64,000 bases of DNA from the NCBI GenBank assembly GCA_023443625.1, contig JAEZTQ010000011.1:134865-198864 (forward strand). Reading direction: 5' to 3'. The stretch's first letter is position 1. Each line of letters opens with the position of its first letter. The notes beneath the pieces were generated by a model. The model did no database searches, was not told where the DNA came from, and was given only the letters and a program-made list of their open reading frames with translations. The stretch is from Bacillota bacterium (GTDB lineage Bacteria; Bacillota_A; Clostridia; Lachnospirales; Lachnospiraceae). Shown piece after piece: positions 33,844-43,047 of this stretch. The translations under genes were made by a program, and so were the position numbers.

Positions 33844-35952
33844 ATGTCTGAAAAACTAACCCAGCTTTTTGGTACTGATGTATTTAACGAAGCAACAATG
33901 ATAGAACGTCTTCCGAAGAAAACTTTTGCGGTTCTTAAGAAAACTCTAGAAAACGGAGATGATTTAGACCCGAGTGTAGCTGAAGTTGTAGCCAATGCAA
34001 TGAAAGATTGGGCAATTGAACGTGGAGCAACCCACTATACTCATTGGTTCCAACCTATGACAGGAATCACAGCAGAAAAGCATGATTCTTTTATCAATCC
34101 AACATCAGATGGTAAAGTAATTATGGAGTTTTCAGGTAAGGAATTAATTAAAGGTGAACCGGATGCATCATCCTTCCCATCAGGAGGCTTAAGAGCAACT
34201 TTTGAGGCAAGAGGTTATACAGCATGGGATTGTACTTCTCCAGCATTCTTAAGGGAAGATGCAGCAGGAGTGACTCTCTGCATTCCTACAGCCTTCTGTT
34301 CCTATACTGGTGAAGCACTAGATATGAAAACTCCTCTTCTAAGATCCATGGAGGCTATCAGTACACAGGCAGTACGTATCGTAAAATTATTTGGACATAG
34401 CGATGTAACCAGAGTTACTACCTCTGTAGGTCCTGAGCAGGAATACTTTATAATTGATAAAGATAAATACTTAAAGAGAGATGATCTCATCTTCACAGGA
34501 AGAACTTTATTTGGTGCTATGCCTCCAAAAGGTCAGGAGCTAGAAGATCACTACTTTGGAAGCATCAAGGAAAGAATTGCTTCTTATATGAAAGAACTTA
34601 ACATAGAATTATGGAAGCTTGGTGTAACCTCCAAGACACAGCATAATGAGGTTGCTCCTGCACAGCATGAGTTAGCACCTATCTATTCTTCAGCAAATAT
34701 TGCAACAGATCACAATCAATTAATTATGGAAACCATGAAGAAGGTAGCTAATCGCCATGGACTTACCTGCTTACTTCATGAGAAACCTTTTGCTGGTATG
34801 AATGGCTCAGGTAAGCACAATAACTGGTCATTGGTTACCAATACGGGTAAGAATTTACTTGATCCTGGTAAAACACCTCATGAGAATATTCAATTCCTAT
34901 TATTCATATCAGCGGTACTTAAGGCGGTGGATCTTCATGCAGATTTACTTCGTGTATCTGCAGCCAATGCGGGTAATGACCATAGATTAGGAGCTGCTGA
35001 GGCACCTCCGGCGATTATCTCTATTTTCCTTGGAGAACAGTTAGAGGATGTAATAACTCAGTTGGTGGAGACGGGTGAAGCTAAAAATAGTAAGGTGGGT
35101 GGAAAGTTAAACATTGGTGTTCATACCCTTCCTACTTTGGCAAAAGATGCAACAGATAGAAATCGCACCTCACCTTTTGCATTTACTGGTAATAAATTTG
35201 AGTTTCGTATGGTTGCTTCCTCAGCCTCTATTGCAACTGCCAATACAGTTCTTAATGCCATTGTATCCGATGTTCTTTGTGAATTTGCAGATGAGTTAGA
35301 GCAGGCGACGAATTTTGATTTGGCAGTACATGATTTAATCAAGAAGACCTTAAGAGAGCACCAGAGAATCGTATTTAATGGCAACGGATATTCTGAGGAA
35401 TGGGTTGAAGAGGCTGCCAGACGAGGACTGCCAAACTTAAAATCTACAGTAGATGCTATCTCCGCACTAGTAACAGAAAAATCCGTTAAGTTATTTGAAA
35501 AGCATAAAATTTTATCTGGAGTGGAATTAAGCTCCCGTGAGGAAATTTTATATGAGTCCTATGCCAAGACCATTAATATCGAGGCAAAAACTGCTATTTC
35601 CATGGTGAAAGTGCAGTATATTCCTGCCATTATTAAGTATACAAGATGTCTTGCGGATTCAATCAATGCCGTGAAATTAGCAGTGCCAGAGGCAGATGTT
35701 AGTGTTCAAACTTCATTATTGAAGGAAGTATCACTTCTTCTTGCCAAGGCACATCATGAGTTAAAGGAATTAGTTGCAGTTACTGATAAAGCAAATGGGA
35801 TGACCGATGTTGAAGAAGCCGCAAAATATTTTAAAGATGTGGTTGTACCAGTAATGGATAAACTCAGGGAACCTATCGATGCCTTAGAACTTATTGTAGA
35901 TAAAGAGCTATGGCCAGTGCCCACATATGGAGATATGCTATTTGAAATATAA
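33844..35952 (+). CDS. glnN: Glutamine synthetase type III
   Basis: This is a 702-residue enzyme that makes glutamine from glutamate, ammonia and ATP. The large size and the segments [60 protein letters not shown] and [16 protein letters not shown] are diagnostic of the GSIII family rather than the 440-470-residue type I. GAGAGGAG precedes the ATG. It is monocistronic between the attenuator at 33788 and the terminator at 35981. Confidence 0.95.
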   Translation: MSEKLTQLFGTDVFNEATMIERLPKKTFAVLKKTLENGDDLDPSVAEVVANAMKDWAIERGATHYTHWFQPMTGITAEKHDSFINPTSDGKVIMEFSGKELIKGEPDASSFPSGGLRATFEARGYTAWDCTSPAFLREDAAGVTLCIPTAFCSYTGEALDMKTPLLRSMEAISTQAVRIVKLFGHSDVTRVTTSVGPEQEYFIIDKDKYLKRDDLIFTGRTLFGAMPPKGQELEDHYFGSIKERIASYMKELNIELWKLGVTSKTQHNEVAPAQHELAPIYSSANIATDHNQLIMETMKKVANRHGLTCLLHEKPFAGMNGSGKHNNWSLVTNTGKNLLDPGKTPHENIQFLLFISAVLKAVDLHADLLRVSAANAGNDHRLGAAEAPPAIISIFLGEQLEDVITQLVETGEAKNSKVGGKLNIGVHTLPTLAKDATDRNRTSPFAFTGNKFEFRMVASSASIATANTVLNAIVSDVLCEFADELEQATNFDLAVHDLIKKTLREHQRIVFNGNGYSEEWVEEAARRGLPNLKSTVDAISALVTEKSVKLFEKHKILSGVELSSREEILYESYAKTINIEAKTAISMVKVQYIPAIIKYTRCLADSINAVKLAVPEADVSVQTSLLKEVSLLLAKAHHELKELVAVTDKANGMTDVEEAAKYFKDVVVPVMDKLREPIDALELIVDKELWPVPTYGDMLFEI

Positions 35953-35980
35953 TAGTAATTAATATAAGTACTTACATTAT

Positions 35981-36013
35981 AACAGGAGCTTTCCAAAGGA
36001 GAGCTCCTGTTTG
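35981..36013 (+). terminator. glnN terminator
   Basis: AACAGGAGCT (35981-35990) pairs with AGCTCCTGTT (36002-36011), followed by T-rich DNA that is also the start of repeat R1 copy 2. Confidence 0.75.
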
Positions 36014-36132
36014 TTATTCAATAGGAAATTGCATCCTGTTGAATAACAATGCGACCCTATGGATGCGCACCTCGCGGCAAGGAAGTATATTGCAATCCCA
36101 TCGGGCACGAAGTGTCAGCAACCTGACACTTT
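36014..36132. repeat. Dispersed intergenic repeat R1, full-length copy 2
   Basis: TTATTCAATAGGAAATTGCA and TCCTGTTGAATAA form the left hairpin. They are followed by GGATGCGCACCTCGCGGCAA, GGAAGTATATTGC, TCGGGCACGAAGTGTCAGC and CTGACACTT. The order and spacing match 3359-3483, 32 kb away. Confidence 0.7.
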
Positions 36133-36135
36133 CAT

Positions 36136-36174
36136 GGTAACACACTCTCCTTTGGATAAAGCATGTAGGGGTGA
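36136..36174. repeat. Dispersed repeat R2, copy 1
   Basis: GGTAACACACTCTCCTTTGG and ATAAAGCATGTAGGGGTGA match 57987-58025 (AACACACTCTCGTTTGGATG, AAGCACGTAGTGGTG) at most positions. Confidence 0.45.
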
Positions 36175-36222
36175 ATCAGGTCCTATTACTTAGCAAATAA
36201 TTGGAGGCGCAGAAAAAAATAC

Positions 36223-36263
36223 TTGACATTTATAGCGTTATCCTATATATTTTGAATATCAAA
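36223..36263 (+). promoter_or_regulatory. fab operon promoter with FabT-like operator
   Basis: TTGACA (36223-36228), 17 bases, TATATT (36246-36251). The palindrome TTTGAATATCAAA (36251-36263) starts at the end of the -10. TTTGA-N3-TCAAA is the known FabT operator form in streptococci/lactococci, so the MarR protein encoded next probably represses this operon, with acyl-ACP as co-repressor by analogy. Confidence 0.75.
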
Positions 36264-36302
36264 ATATTTGATTGGCAAAGCATACACTTAGGAGACAAGA
36301 AG

Positions 36303-36761
36303 ATGAAAGAGAAACTAGTTCTAATTAATAAGTTGTTGGTGGAAATTTATGAGGATGTAATCCATATAGAAGAATACTCTATTAAAAGTGGTGAATTCAA
36401 AGACTTATCCATCACAGAAATACACACCATAGAGGCTGTAGGTCTATATGGTGCAAAGACTATGTCCGAGGTTGCAGCTGAGCTAGAGATCACCATGGGT
36501 ACATTGACAACAGCTATTGATAAGCTAATTAGAAAAGGTTATGTGGAGCGTAGCCGTAGTGATACGGATAGACGTATAGTTTATGTAAATCTCACCAACA
36601 AAGGTAAGTTGGCCTATCGTATTCATGAGAAATTTCATCTGGATATGGTGCGACAGATTATGTTGGATTTTACAGCAGAAGAAGAGGAAATATTGTTGAC
36701 TTCCCTAAGCAAGCTGAATAAGCATTTGAAGGATATATATGGAGGGGATAATAACACATAG
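36303..36761 (+). CDS. fabT: MarR-family regulator of fatty acid synthesis (FabT-like)
   Basis: This is a protein of about 152 residues with a MarR winged HTH (residues about 35-110: SITEIHTIEAVGLYGAKTMS, EVAAELEITMGTLTTAIDKL, then RKGYVERSRSDTDRRIVYV). It is the first gene of the fatty-acid operon, with an operator of FabT type over its promoter, so it most likely senses acyl-ACP and represses the whole unit, itself included. The start at 36303 follows TTAGGAG; the open frame reaches upstream through the promoter and is not used. Confidence 0.85.
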   Translation: MKEKLVLINKLLVEIYEDVIHIEEYSIKSGEFKDLSITEIHTIEAVGLYGAKTMSEVAAELEITMGTLTTAIDKLIRKGYVERSRSDTDRRIVYVNLTNKGKLAYRIHEKFHLDMVRQIMLDFTAEEEEILLTSLSKLNKHLKDIYGGDNNT

Positions 36762-36796
36762 AATAATTCATCTTCTTCCATAGGAGGACTCTCAGA

Positions 36797-37774
36797 ATGA
36801 TAAGTGCAAGTATTACTGGAACTGGAAGCTATCTACCAAAGAAGAGGGTATCAAATAATGATATTGCTGAAATCGTTGAGACCAGTGATGAGTGGATTAC
36901 ATCTAGGACAGGAATTAGAGAAAGAAGAATTTCTACAGGAGAAACAACAGCGGATTTGGCCTATGAAGCTTCTGTTAGGGCATTAAGGGAGGCAAAGATA
37001 AAGGCAGATGAATTAGATTTAATCATATGTGCTACCATATCTCCCGATAGCTTTATGCCATCCGTTGCATGTATTGTTCAGTCACGCTTAGGCGCACACA
37101 GGGCTGCAGCCTTTGATCTCACTGCTGCCTGTACAGGTATGATATATGGAATGGTAATAGCAAATTCTTTTATTGTAAGTGGTATGTACCAGAAGGTATT
37201 AGTCATAGGGGCAGAAACCTTATCAAAGACCTTAGATTGGGATGACCGTTCAACCTGCGTTCTCTTTGGTGATGGTGCAGGTGCTGTAATCATGACTGCT
37301 TCAACAATAAAGCGGGGAATTATGTCCATGACTTTAGTAAGTGATGGCAGCAAAAAGGACTATTTGCAATTACCAGCGCTGCCACTAGTAAATCCCTTTA
37401 TTAAAGAGGATGAAGCGAACCACAGACCTGTTATTTCCATGAAGGGACAGGAGGTATTCAAATTTGCTATTCGCAGTATAACGGAGCAAATAATGACAGT
37501 CTTGGATATGGCTGATACCCAGGTAGATGATATAAAATATATTGTCACCCATCAGGCCAATCAAAGAATCATTGAGCAGGCTGCCAAAATATCAAAGATA
37601 CCTTTAGAAAAGTTTTTTATGAATCTTTCTGTTTATGGCAATACCTCGGCTGCAACCATTGGGGTAGCCTTGGATGAGATGGTTAAGGACAATAGGTTAC
37701 ACCCAGGAGATTTAATTATTTTAGTGGGCTTTGGTGGTGGAATGACCAGCGGGGCGGTTTTGCTAGAGTGGTAA
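36797..37774 (+). CDS. fabH: 3-oxoacyl-ACP synthase III
   Basis: This is a 325-residue enzyme that condenses acetyl-CoA (or branched acyl-CoA) with malonyl-ACP to start fatty-acid chains. The catalytic triad is visible: Cys in DLTAACTGMIYGM, His in YIVTHQANQRIIEQA, and Asn in VYGNTSAATIGVAL. TAGGAGG precedes the ATG. It is the second gene of the operon, and the following acpP starts 50 bases on. Confidence 0.96.
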   Translation: MISASITGTGSYLPKKRVSNNDIAEIVETSDEWITSRTGIRERRISTGETTADLAYEASVRALREAKIKADELDLIICATISPDSFMPSVACIVQSRLGAHRAAAFDLTAACTGMIYGMVIANSFIVSGMYQKVLVIGAETLSKTLDWDDRSTCVLFGDGAGAVIMTASTIKRGIMSMTLVSDGSKKDYLQLPALPLVNPFIKEDEANHRPVISMKGQEVFKFAIRSITEQIMTVLDMADTQVDDIKYIVTHQANQRIIEQAAKISKIPLEKFFMNLSVYGNTSAATIGVALDEMVKDNRLHPGDLIILVGFGGGMTSGAVLLEW

Positions 37775-37824
37775 ATCAGGAGATTAAGCTCCTGATAAAT
37801 AAAATAACATTGGAGGATTTAATT

Positions 37825-38061
37825 ATGGATTTCGAAAAAATTAAAGAGTTAGTAGCAGAGCAATTAGGAGTAGAAGTAGGAGAATTAAAAGAGGAAACAT
37901 CCTTAAAGGATGATTTAAATGCAGATTCACTTGATCTTTTTCAAATTATTATGTCCTTAGAAGAAGAGTTTGAGATAGAGATTCCTACGGAAGATACAGA
38001 GAGCATCAAAACAATTGGTGATATTAAGGCCTACTTGTTAAAAAGAAGTGAAGAAGCATAA
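37825..38061 (+). CDS. acpP: Acyl carrier protein
   Basis: This is a 78-residue acidic four-helix protein that carries growing acyl chains on phosphopantetheine. Ser35 in NADSLDLFQ is the attachment site. The start at 37825 follows TTGGAGG; the frame extends into the fabH 3' end, which is excluded. It lies between fabH and fabK, as in other FabT-type operons. Confidence 0.96.
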   Translation: MDFEKIKELVAEQLGVEVGELKEETSLKDDLNADSLDLFQIIMSLEEEFEIEIPTEDTESIKTIGDIKAYLLKRSEEA

Positions 38062-38110
38062 GGGTAAGATCATATAATTAATTCCAAGGCTCTAAGGAGG
38101 ATAAGGAATA

Positions 38111-39043
38111 ATGAAGTCACGTATTAGTGAAATTTTAGGAATAGAGTACCCTATTTTTCAGGGGGCTATGGCAAGAATTTCAGAGGCATCCCTGGCAGCT
38201 GCAGTTTCTGAAGCGGGAGGCCTTGGTATAATAGCAGGAGGCACGGCACCAGCAGACTATGTTCGTGCAGAGATAAGAAAGGCAAAAACTCTAACAAAGA
38301 AACCCTTTGGTGTAAATATAATGCTTTTGAGTGAATATGCAGAGGATATTGCCAGGATGGTATGCGAAGAAGGGGTTAAAGTTGTTACAACGGGAGCAGG
38401 ATCACCAGCCAAACACATGGAAATGTGGAAGTCGAGGGGTATTAAGGTTATTCCTGTAGTTCCCTCTGTAGCCATAGCAAAGAGAATGGAGCGAAGTGGT
38501 GCCGATGCAATAATTACAGAAGGGACAGAAGCGGGAGGTCATGTTGGAGAGTTGACAACCATGGTTCTTCTCCCCCAGGTAGTAGATGCAGTGGAGGTTC
38601 CGGTAATTGCAGCAGGGGGTATTGCTGATGGAAGAGGAGTTGCAGCAGCTTTTGTCCTTGGTGCAGAGGGTGTTCAGGTTGGAACTCGTTTTCTTACCTC
38701 CTATGAGTGCGTCATCCATCCAAACTATAAAATGAAAGTTCTAAATGCTAAGGATATTGATACGGTAGTAACCGGCAGGCCTACAGGTCATCCAGTTCGC
38801 ATCCTTAGAAATAAATTAAGTCGTAAGTTTGCTGAATTAGAAGCGACGGCTGCACCCTTAGAGGAATATGAAAAGCTAGGTGCTGGTGCTCTAACCAGAG
38901 CTGTGGTTGAGGGTGATATGGATTATGGCAGTATTATGGCAGGACAAAGTGCGGCTATGGTTAATAAAGAGCAAAGCTGCCAAGAGATTATTACTGAAAT
39001 GTTTACAAAGGCAGAAGAGCTTCTTCATAAAGAGTGGAGGTAG
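38111..39043 (+). CDS. fabK: Enoyl-ACP reductase II (FMN-dependent)
   Basis: This is a 310-residue flavoprotein TIM barrel that reduces the double bond of enoyl-ACP using NAD(P)H. The N-terminus EILGIEYPIFQGAMARISEA, the FMN region AIITEGTEAGGHVGE, and GVQVGTRFLTSYECVIHPNY are typical. It replaces FabI, so the organism is expected to be less sensitive to triclosan-type FabI inhibitors, by analogy with streptococci. AAGGAGG precedes the ATG. fabD starts one base after its stop. Confidence 0.94.
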   Translation: MKSRISEILGIEYPIFQGAMARISEASLAAAVSEAGGLGIIAGGTAPADYVRAEIRKAKTLTKKPFGVNIMLLSEYAEDIARMVCEEGVKVVTTGAGSPAKHMEMWKSRGIKVIPVVPSVAIAKRMERSGADAIITEGTEAGGHVGELTTMVLLPQVVDAVEVPVIAAGGIADGRGVAAAFVLGAEGVQVGTRFLTSYECVIHPNYKMKVLNAKDIDTVVTGRPTGHPVRILRNKLSRKFAELEATAAPLEEYEKLGAGALTRAVVEGDMDYGSIMAGQSAAMVNKEQSCQEIITEMFTKAEELLHKEWR

Positions 39044-39044
39044 T

Positions 39045-39986
39045 ATGGAAAAGATTGGTTTTTTATTTCCTGGACAGGGAGCTCAATATATTGGAATGGG
39101 TAAGGAGCTTTATGACAATTTTCCTGTATGCAGACATATCTATGAGGAAGCCAATGAAAGTCTTCATAGAAACTTGACTGATTTAATCTTCTATGGCAGT
39201 AAGGAAGAGTTGGATCTTACGAAGAATACCCAGCCCGCTATTGTAACCATGTCAATAGCAGCCTTGCAAGCAATATCAGAATATGGAATTAAAGCAGAGG
39301 CTGTTGCAGGACTTAGTCTTGGTGAATATTCAGCTTTAACTTCTAGTGGTGTTTTTTCTGTATCAGAAGTCGTACCCTTAGTTCAAAAAAGAGGGGTTTT
39401 TATGCAAGAAGCAGTCCCTGAAGGTAAGGGAAAAATGAGTGCTGTCTTAGGCCTCTCTCAGGATAAGATTAGAGAAGCCTGTGAGGAAGCCAAGGAATTT
39501 GGTATTGTGGAAGCAGCTAATTTTAATTGCCCTGGACAAATCGTAATTGGTGGAGAAATAAAGGCAGTTGAAGAAGCGGTCAAACTATGCAAGGAAAAGG
39601 GTGCTTTAAGGATTGTTGATTTGGCAGTAAGTGCTCCCTTTCATACCTCCATGCTAAAGCCTGCAGCAGATAAACTAAAGCAGGAGCTGGAAAGTATGAG
39701 ATTAGGAGAAATGAATATCCCTGTAGTTAGTAATGTTGAGGGTGATTTCATTAAGAGTATTAATGATGTAAAAGAATTACTATATCTTCAAGTAATGAGT
39801 AGTGTCTTGTGGGAGCAGTCCATTAGGAGAATGATTGAAGCAGGCATTACTAATTTTGTGGAAATAGGTCCAGGTAGAATATTATCAGGTTTTGTTAAGA
39901 AGATAGATAGAGGACTTTGTATATATAATGTGGAGAATCTTGCATCCTTAGAGGCTACAGCGAAAGCCTTAACCAAAGGAAGCTAA
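39045..39986 (+). CDS. fabD: Malonyl-CoA:ACP transacylase
   Basis: This is a 313-residue enzyme that loads malonate onto ACP. The start at 39045 gives MEKIGFLFPGQGAQYIGMGK. The nucleophile Ser lies in AGLSLGEYSAL, with Leu where GHSxGE usually has His. The catalytic His lies in VSAPFHTSMLKPA, and the Gln in PGQGAQ. The ribosome site TGGAGG is inside the fabK 3' end, giving translational coupling. Confidence 0.94.
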   Translation: MEKIGFLFPGQGAQYIGMGKELYDNFPVCRHIYEEANESLHRNLTDLIFYGSKEELDLTKNTQPAIVTMSIAALQAISEYGIKAEAVAGLSLGEYSALTSSGVFSVSEVVPLVQKRGVFMQEAVPEGKGKMSAVLGLSQDKIREACEEAKEFGIVEAANFNCPGQIVIGGEIKAVEEAVKLCKEKGALRIVDLAVSAPFHTSMLKPAADKLKQELESMRLGEMNIPVVSNVEGDFIKSINDVKELLYLQVMSSVLWEQSIRRMIEAGITNFVEIGPGRILSGFVKKIDRGLCIYNVENLASLEATAKALTKGS

Positions 39987-40012
39987 AAGGCAGAATGGAG
40001 AATGGAGGTCTT

Positions 40013-40753
40013 ATGCTCAAGGGGAAAGTTGCAATCATAACAGGAGCAGGCAAAGGAATAGGCAGAGCTATAGCTTTACATTTAAGTGAATGCGGAGCAA
40101 AGGTTGTTATAAACTACCGCAACAGTATGGCTCAGGTAGAGGAGCTATTAGCCACGATAAGAAGTGCCGGAGGCGAAGCTGTGGCAGTACAGGCTGATGT
40201 CAGCATAGAGGCAGAGGCAAAGAGACTCATAGAGGAAGCGATAAATAATTTTGGAAGATTGGATATATTAGTCAATAATGCGGGGATAATCAAAGATAAT
40301 TTGATGATACGTATGTCAGAAATGGAATTTGACAGTGTCATAGACAATAATTTAAAAGGGACCTTCCATTGTATGAAACATGCAGCAGCAAAAATGCTAA
40401 AGCAAAAGTCGGGAAAGATTATTAATATCTCCTCCGTTGTTGGAGTTACAGGGAATATGGGTCAGGCTAATTATGCAGCCGCAAAGGCTGGTGTCATTGG
40501 ACTTACAAAAGCAGCAGCCAGAGAGTTGGCTTCTAGGGGCATTACCGTTAATGCGGTAGCTCCTGGATTTATTGAATCTGATATGACAAACCATTTACCT
40601 GAGAAGGTAAAGGAAGCCACCTTGTCTAATATTCCTCTAAAGCGTTATGGAAAGCCAAAGGAGATAGCGGATGTCATAAGCTTCTTAGCTTCCGAAGGAG
40701 CAGATTATATAACAGGGCAGGTGCTTATAGTAGACGGTGGTATGGTGATGTAG
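40013..40753 (+). CDS. fabG: 3-oxoacyl-ACP reductase
   Basis: This is a 246-residue short-chain dehydrogenase that reduces 3-oxoacyl-ACP with NADPH. The cofactor motif is TGAGKGIGRAIA, with NNAG at about residue 87, the catalytic Ser in INISSVVGVTG, and the YxxxK pair in NYAAAKAGVIG. The C-terminal YITGQVLIVDGGMVM is standard. I chose ATG 40013 after GGAGG. It lies 26 bases after fabD. Confidence 0.96.
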   Translation: MLKGKVAIITGAGKGIGRAIALHLSECGAKVVINYRNSMAQVEELLATIRSAGGEAVAVQADVSIEAEAKRLIEEAINNFGRLDILVNNAGIIKDNLMIRMSEMEFDSVIDNNLKGTFHCMKHAAAKMLKQKSGKIINISSVVGVTGNMGQANYAAAKAGVIGLTKAAARELASRGITVNAVAPGFIESDMTNHLPEKVKEATLSNIPLKRYGKPKEIADVISFLASEGADYITGQVLIVDGGMVM

Positions 40754-40768
40754 TAGGAGGTTTATTGT

Positions 40769-42007
40769 ATGGCTCATAGAGTGGTGATAACAGGCTTGGG
40801 TGCTATTACACCCATAGGTAATAATGTTGAAGAGTTATTTGAGAATGTTAAGGCTGGAAAATGTGGTATTGATTTTATTAATACCTTTGATACAGAAGGA
40901 TACTCTGTTAAATTAGCTGCAGCAGTGAAGGACTTTGAACCCAAGAATTTTATGGATGCAAAGGAAGCGAAAAGAATGGATCGTTTCACTCAGTTTGCTG
41001 TAGCAGCTGCAAAGGAAGCAGTAATAGATTCAGGAATTGATTTAGAGAAAATAGATGCAGAACGCTTTGGTGTAATTGTAGGATCAGGTATTGGAGCAAT
41101 TGATGATATTGAAAAAGAGACCATTACCTTACGGGAAAAAGGACCAAAACGAGTTAATCCATTATTTATCCCTAAAACCATTACGAATATGGCAGCAGGT
41201 AACATTGCCATCCAATTTGGTGCTAAGGGGATATGTACTAATGTAGTAACTGCCTGTGCTACAGGAAACAACTGTATTGGAGAGGCATTTCGAAGTATTA
41301 AACATGGCTATGCAGATATTATTTTGGCCGGAGGTAGTGAAGGTTCAATTACACCCTTAGCCATTGCAGGCTTTCAAGCATTAACTGCCCTTTCTACCAG
41401 CAAAGATCCTCTTAGGGCTTCTATTCCCTTTGATAAAGAAAGAGATGGTTTTGTTATGGGTGAGGGAGCTGGAGTACTTGTTCTTGAGGAATATGAACAT
41501 GCCCTGGCCCGGGGTGCAAGAATATATGCTGAAATTGTTGGTTATGGAACAACTTGTGATGCATACCACATTACGTCTCCAACACCCGATGGAGAAGGTG
41601 GGGCAAGGGCTATGAAGCTTGCGCTCAAAGAGGCAAATATTATGGCTAGGGACATTTCTTATATTAACGCCCATGGAACGAGCACACCTCCCAATGATCG
41701 TACAGAGACAGCTTCCATCAAGGAGGTTTTTGATAAAGATGCTTATAAGATCCCTATTAGTTCAAGTAAATCAATGTTTGGTCATCTACTTGGTGCAGCA
41801 GGTGCTGTAGAAGCTATTGTATGTGTAAAAGCAATTGAGCAGGATTTTATTCCAGCAACTCTAGGTCTTATGATACCTGATGAGGAATGTGATTTAGATT
41901 ATGTACCCTGTATCGGTAGAAAAGGGAAAATTCTATATGCTATGTCCAATTCCTTGGGCTTTGGTGGACATAATGCAACTTTGATATTTAAGAGTATGGA
42001 GGTATAA
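40769..42007 (+). CDS. fabF: 3-oxoacyl-ACP synthase II
   Basis: This is a 412-residue elongating condensing enzyme. The active-site Cys lies in TACATGNNCIGEAF, the two His residues in NAHGTSTPPNDRTE and KSMFGHLLGAAGA, and SNSLGFGGHNATLIF at the C-terminus is typical. It has TAGGAGG before the ATG, 15 bases after fabG. accB follows after two bases. Confidence 0.96.
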   Translation: MAHRVVITGLGAITPIGNNVEELFENVKAGKCGIDFINTFDTEGYSVKLAAAVKDFEPKNFMDAKEAKRMDRFTQFAVAAAKEAVIDSGIDLEKIDAERFGVIVGSGIGAIDDIEKETITLREKGPKRVNPLFIPKTITNMAAGNIAIQFGAKGICTNVVTACATGNNCIGEAFRSIKHGYADIILAGGSEGSITPLAIAGFQALTALSTSKDPLRASIPFDKERDGFVMGEGAGVLVLEEYEHALARGARIYAEIVGYGTTCDAYHITSPTPDGEGGARAMKLALKEANIMARDISYINAHGTSTPPNDRTETASIKEVFDKDAYKIPISSSKSMFGHLLGAAGAVEAIVCVKAIEQDFIPATLGLMIPDEECDLDYVPCIGRKGKILYAMSNSLGFGGHNATLIFKSMEV

Positions 42008-42009
42008 TC

Positions 42010-42501
42010 ATGGATTATAAAGGGATTATTAATCTTATGAAGGAAATGAACAATACGGATTTAACCAAGCTTCAGATCGAGGAGGATGGGGTGAGTATCT
42101 GTATGGAGAAGACTAGGTCTCTTCCAACAATGTATCCTCAAGAGCCTCCAGTTAGTTCCATAAATATGGTACCCGCAGGGCAGCCAGCAGTGTCTGTTCA
42201 AATGACATCAAATCAATCTGGAGTAACACTGGCAAAAACAGTGGAGCAACAGGCAGAGGAGATGGAGGGCAATAAAATTGTGTCTCCCATGGTGGGAACC
42301 TTCTATGCAGCACCCTCACCGGATAAAGCCCCTTTTGTAAAAGTCGGGGACAAAGTAAAAAAGGGTCAGACCGTCTGTATTATCGAAGCAATGAAATTGT
42401 TAAATGAAATTGAGAGTGAGTTTGACGGTGAAATTGTTAAAATACTTGTAAGTAATGAAGATATGGTGGAATTTGGCCAGCCTCTATTTGTGGTGAAGTA
42501 G
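42010..42501 (+). CDS. accB: Biotin carboxyl carrier protein of acetyl-CoA carboxylase
   Basis: This is a 163-residue protein. The N-terminal 75 residues include a Pro/Gln-rich linker. Residues 85-163 form the biotinyl domain (VSPMVGTFYAAPSPDKAPFV). Lys129 in CIIEAMKLLNEIE takes the biotin. It carries carboxybiotin between AccC and AccAD in the synthesis of malonyl-CoA. Confidence 0.95.
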   Translation: MDYKGIINLMKEMNNTDLTKLQIEEDGVSICMEKTRSLPTMYPQEPPVSSINMVPAGQPAVSVQMTSNQSGVTLAKTVEQQAEEMEGNKIVSPMVGTFYAAPSPDKAPFVKVGDKVKKGQTVCIIEAMKLLNEIESEFDGEIVKILVSNEDMVEFGQPLFVVK

Positions 42502-42575
42502 AATACATTTCAACAAAATTCGAATAGAAGGTCTTATTGACCATATACAGGGATATATATGAAAGAGGGTATCTA

Positions 42576-43001
42576 ATGTTAAATATTGATGAAATACAAA
42601 AAGTATTGCCTCACAGGCCACCATTTTTATTGATTGACCGGGTAGAGGAATTAGAGCCTGGCTTAAGGGCAAAGGGTAAGAAGTGTGTGTCAATGAATGA
42701 ACCCTATTTTCAGGGACATTTTCCGGGAAAAGCAGTAATGCCCGGTGTGATAATTCTTGAAGCCTTAGCGCAGATGGGAGCTGTATGTATGCTTACTGTT
42801 CCGGGAAATGAAGGGAAAATTGTATATTTTGGTGGAATGGATAAGGTTAAGTTCAAACAACAGGTATATCCAGGGGATGTGCTAACTTTAGATGTTGAAA
42901 TTACAAAAAAGAAAGGCAGCTTTGGTGTAGGGACTGCAAAAGCCTATGTAGAAGGAAAGATTGCAGTTGAAGCAATCCTTACTTTTGCCATTGAATCATA
43001 G
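42576..43001 (+). CDS. fabZ: 3-hydroxyacyl-ACP dehydratase
   Basis: This is a 141-residue hot-dog-fold enzyme that dehydrates 3-hydroxyacyl-ACP. The N-terminus is EIQKVLPHRPPFLLIDRVEE, with the catalytic His in YFQGHFPGKAVMPG and the Glu in VIILEALAQMG. The start at 42576 follows AAAGAGGG; the frame upstream is not used. It sits between accB and accC, an order usual in FabT-type operons. Confidence 0.95.
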   Translation: MLNIDEIQKVLPHRPPFLLIDRVEELEPGLRAKGKKCVSMNEPYFQGHFPGKAVMPGVIILEALAQMGAVCMLTVPGNEGKIVYFGGMDKVKFKQQVYPGDVLTLDVEITKKKGSFGVGTAKAYVEGKIAVEAILTFAIES

Positions 43002-43047
43002 AACATTTGTCAGGAATCAAAAGTTTATAGGTTTAAGGAGAACGACG

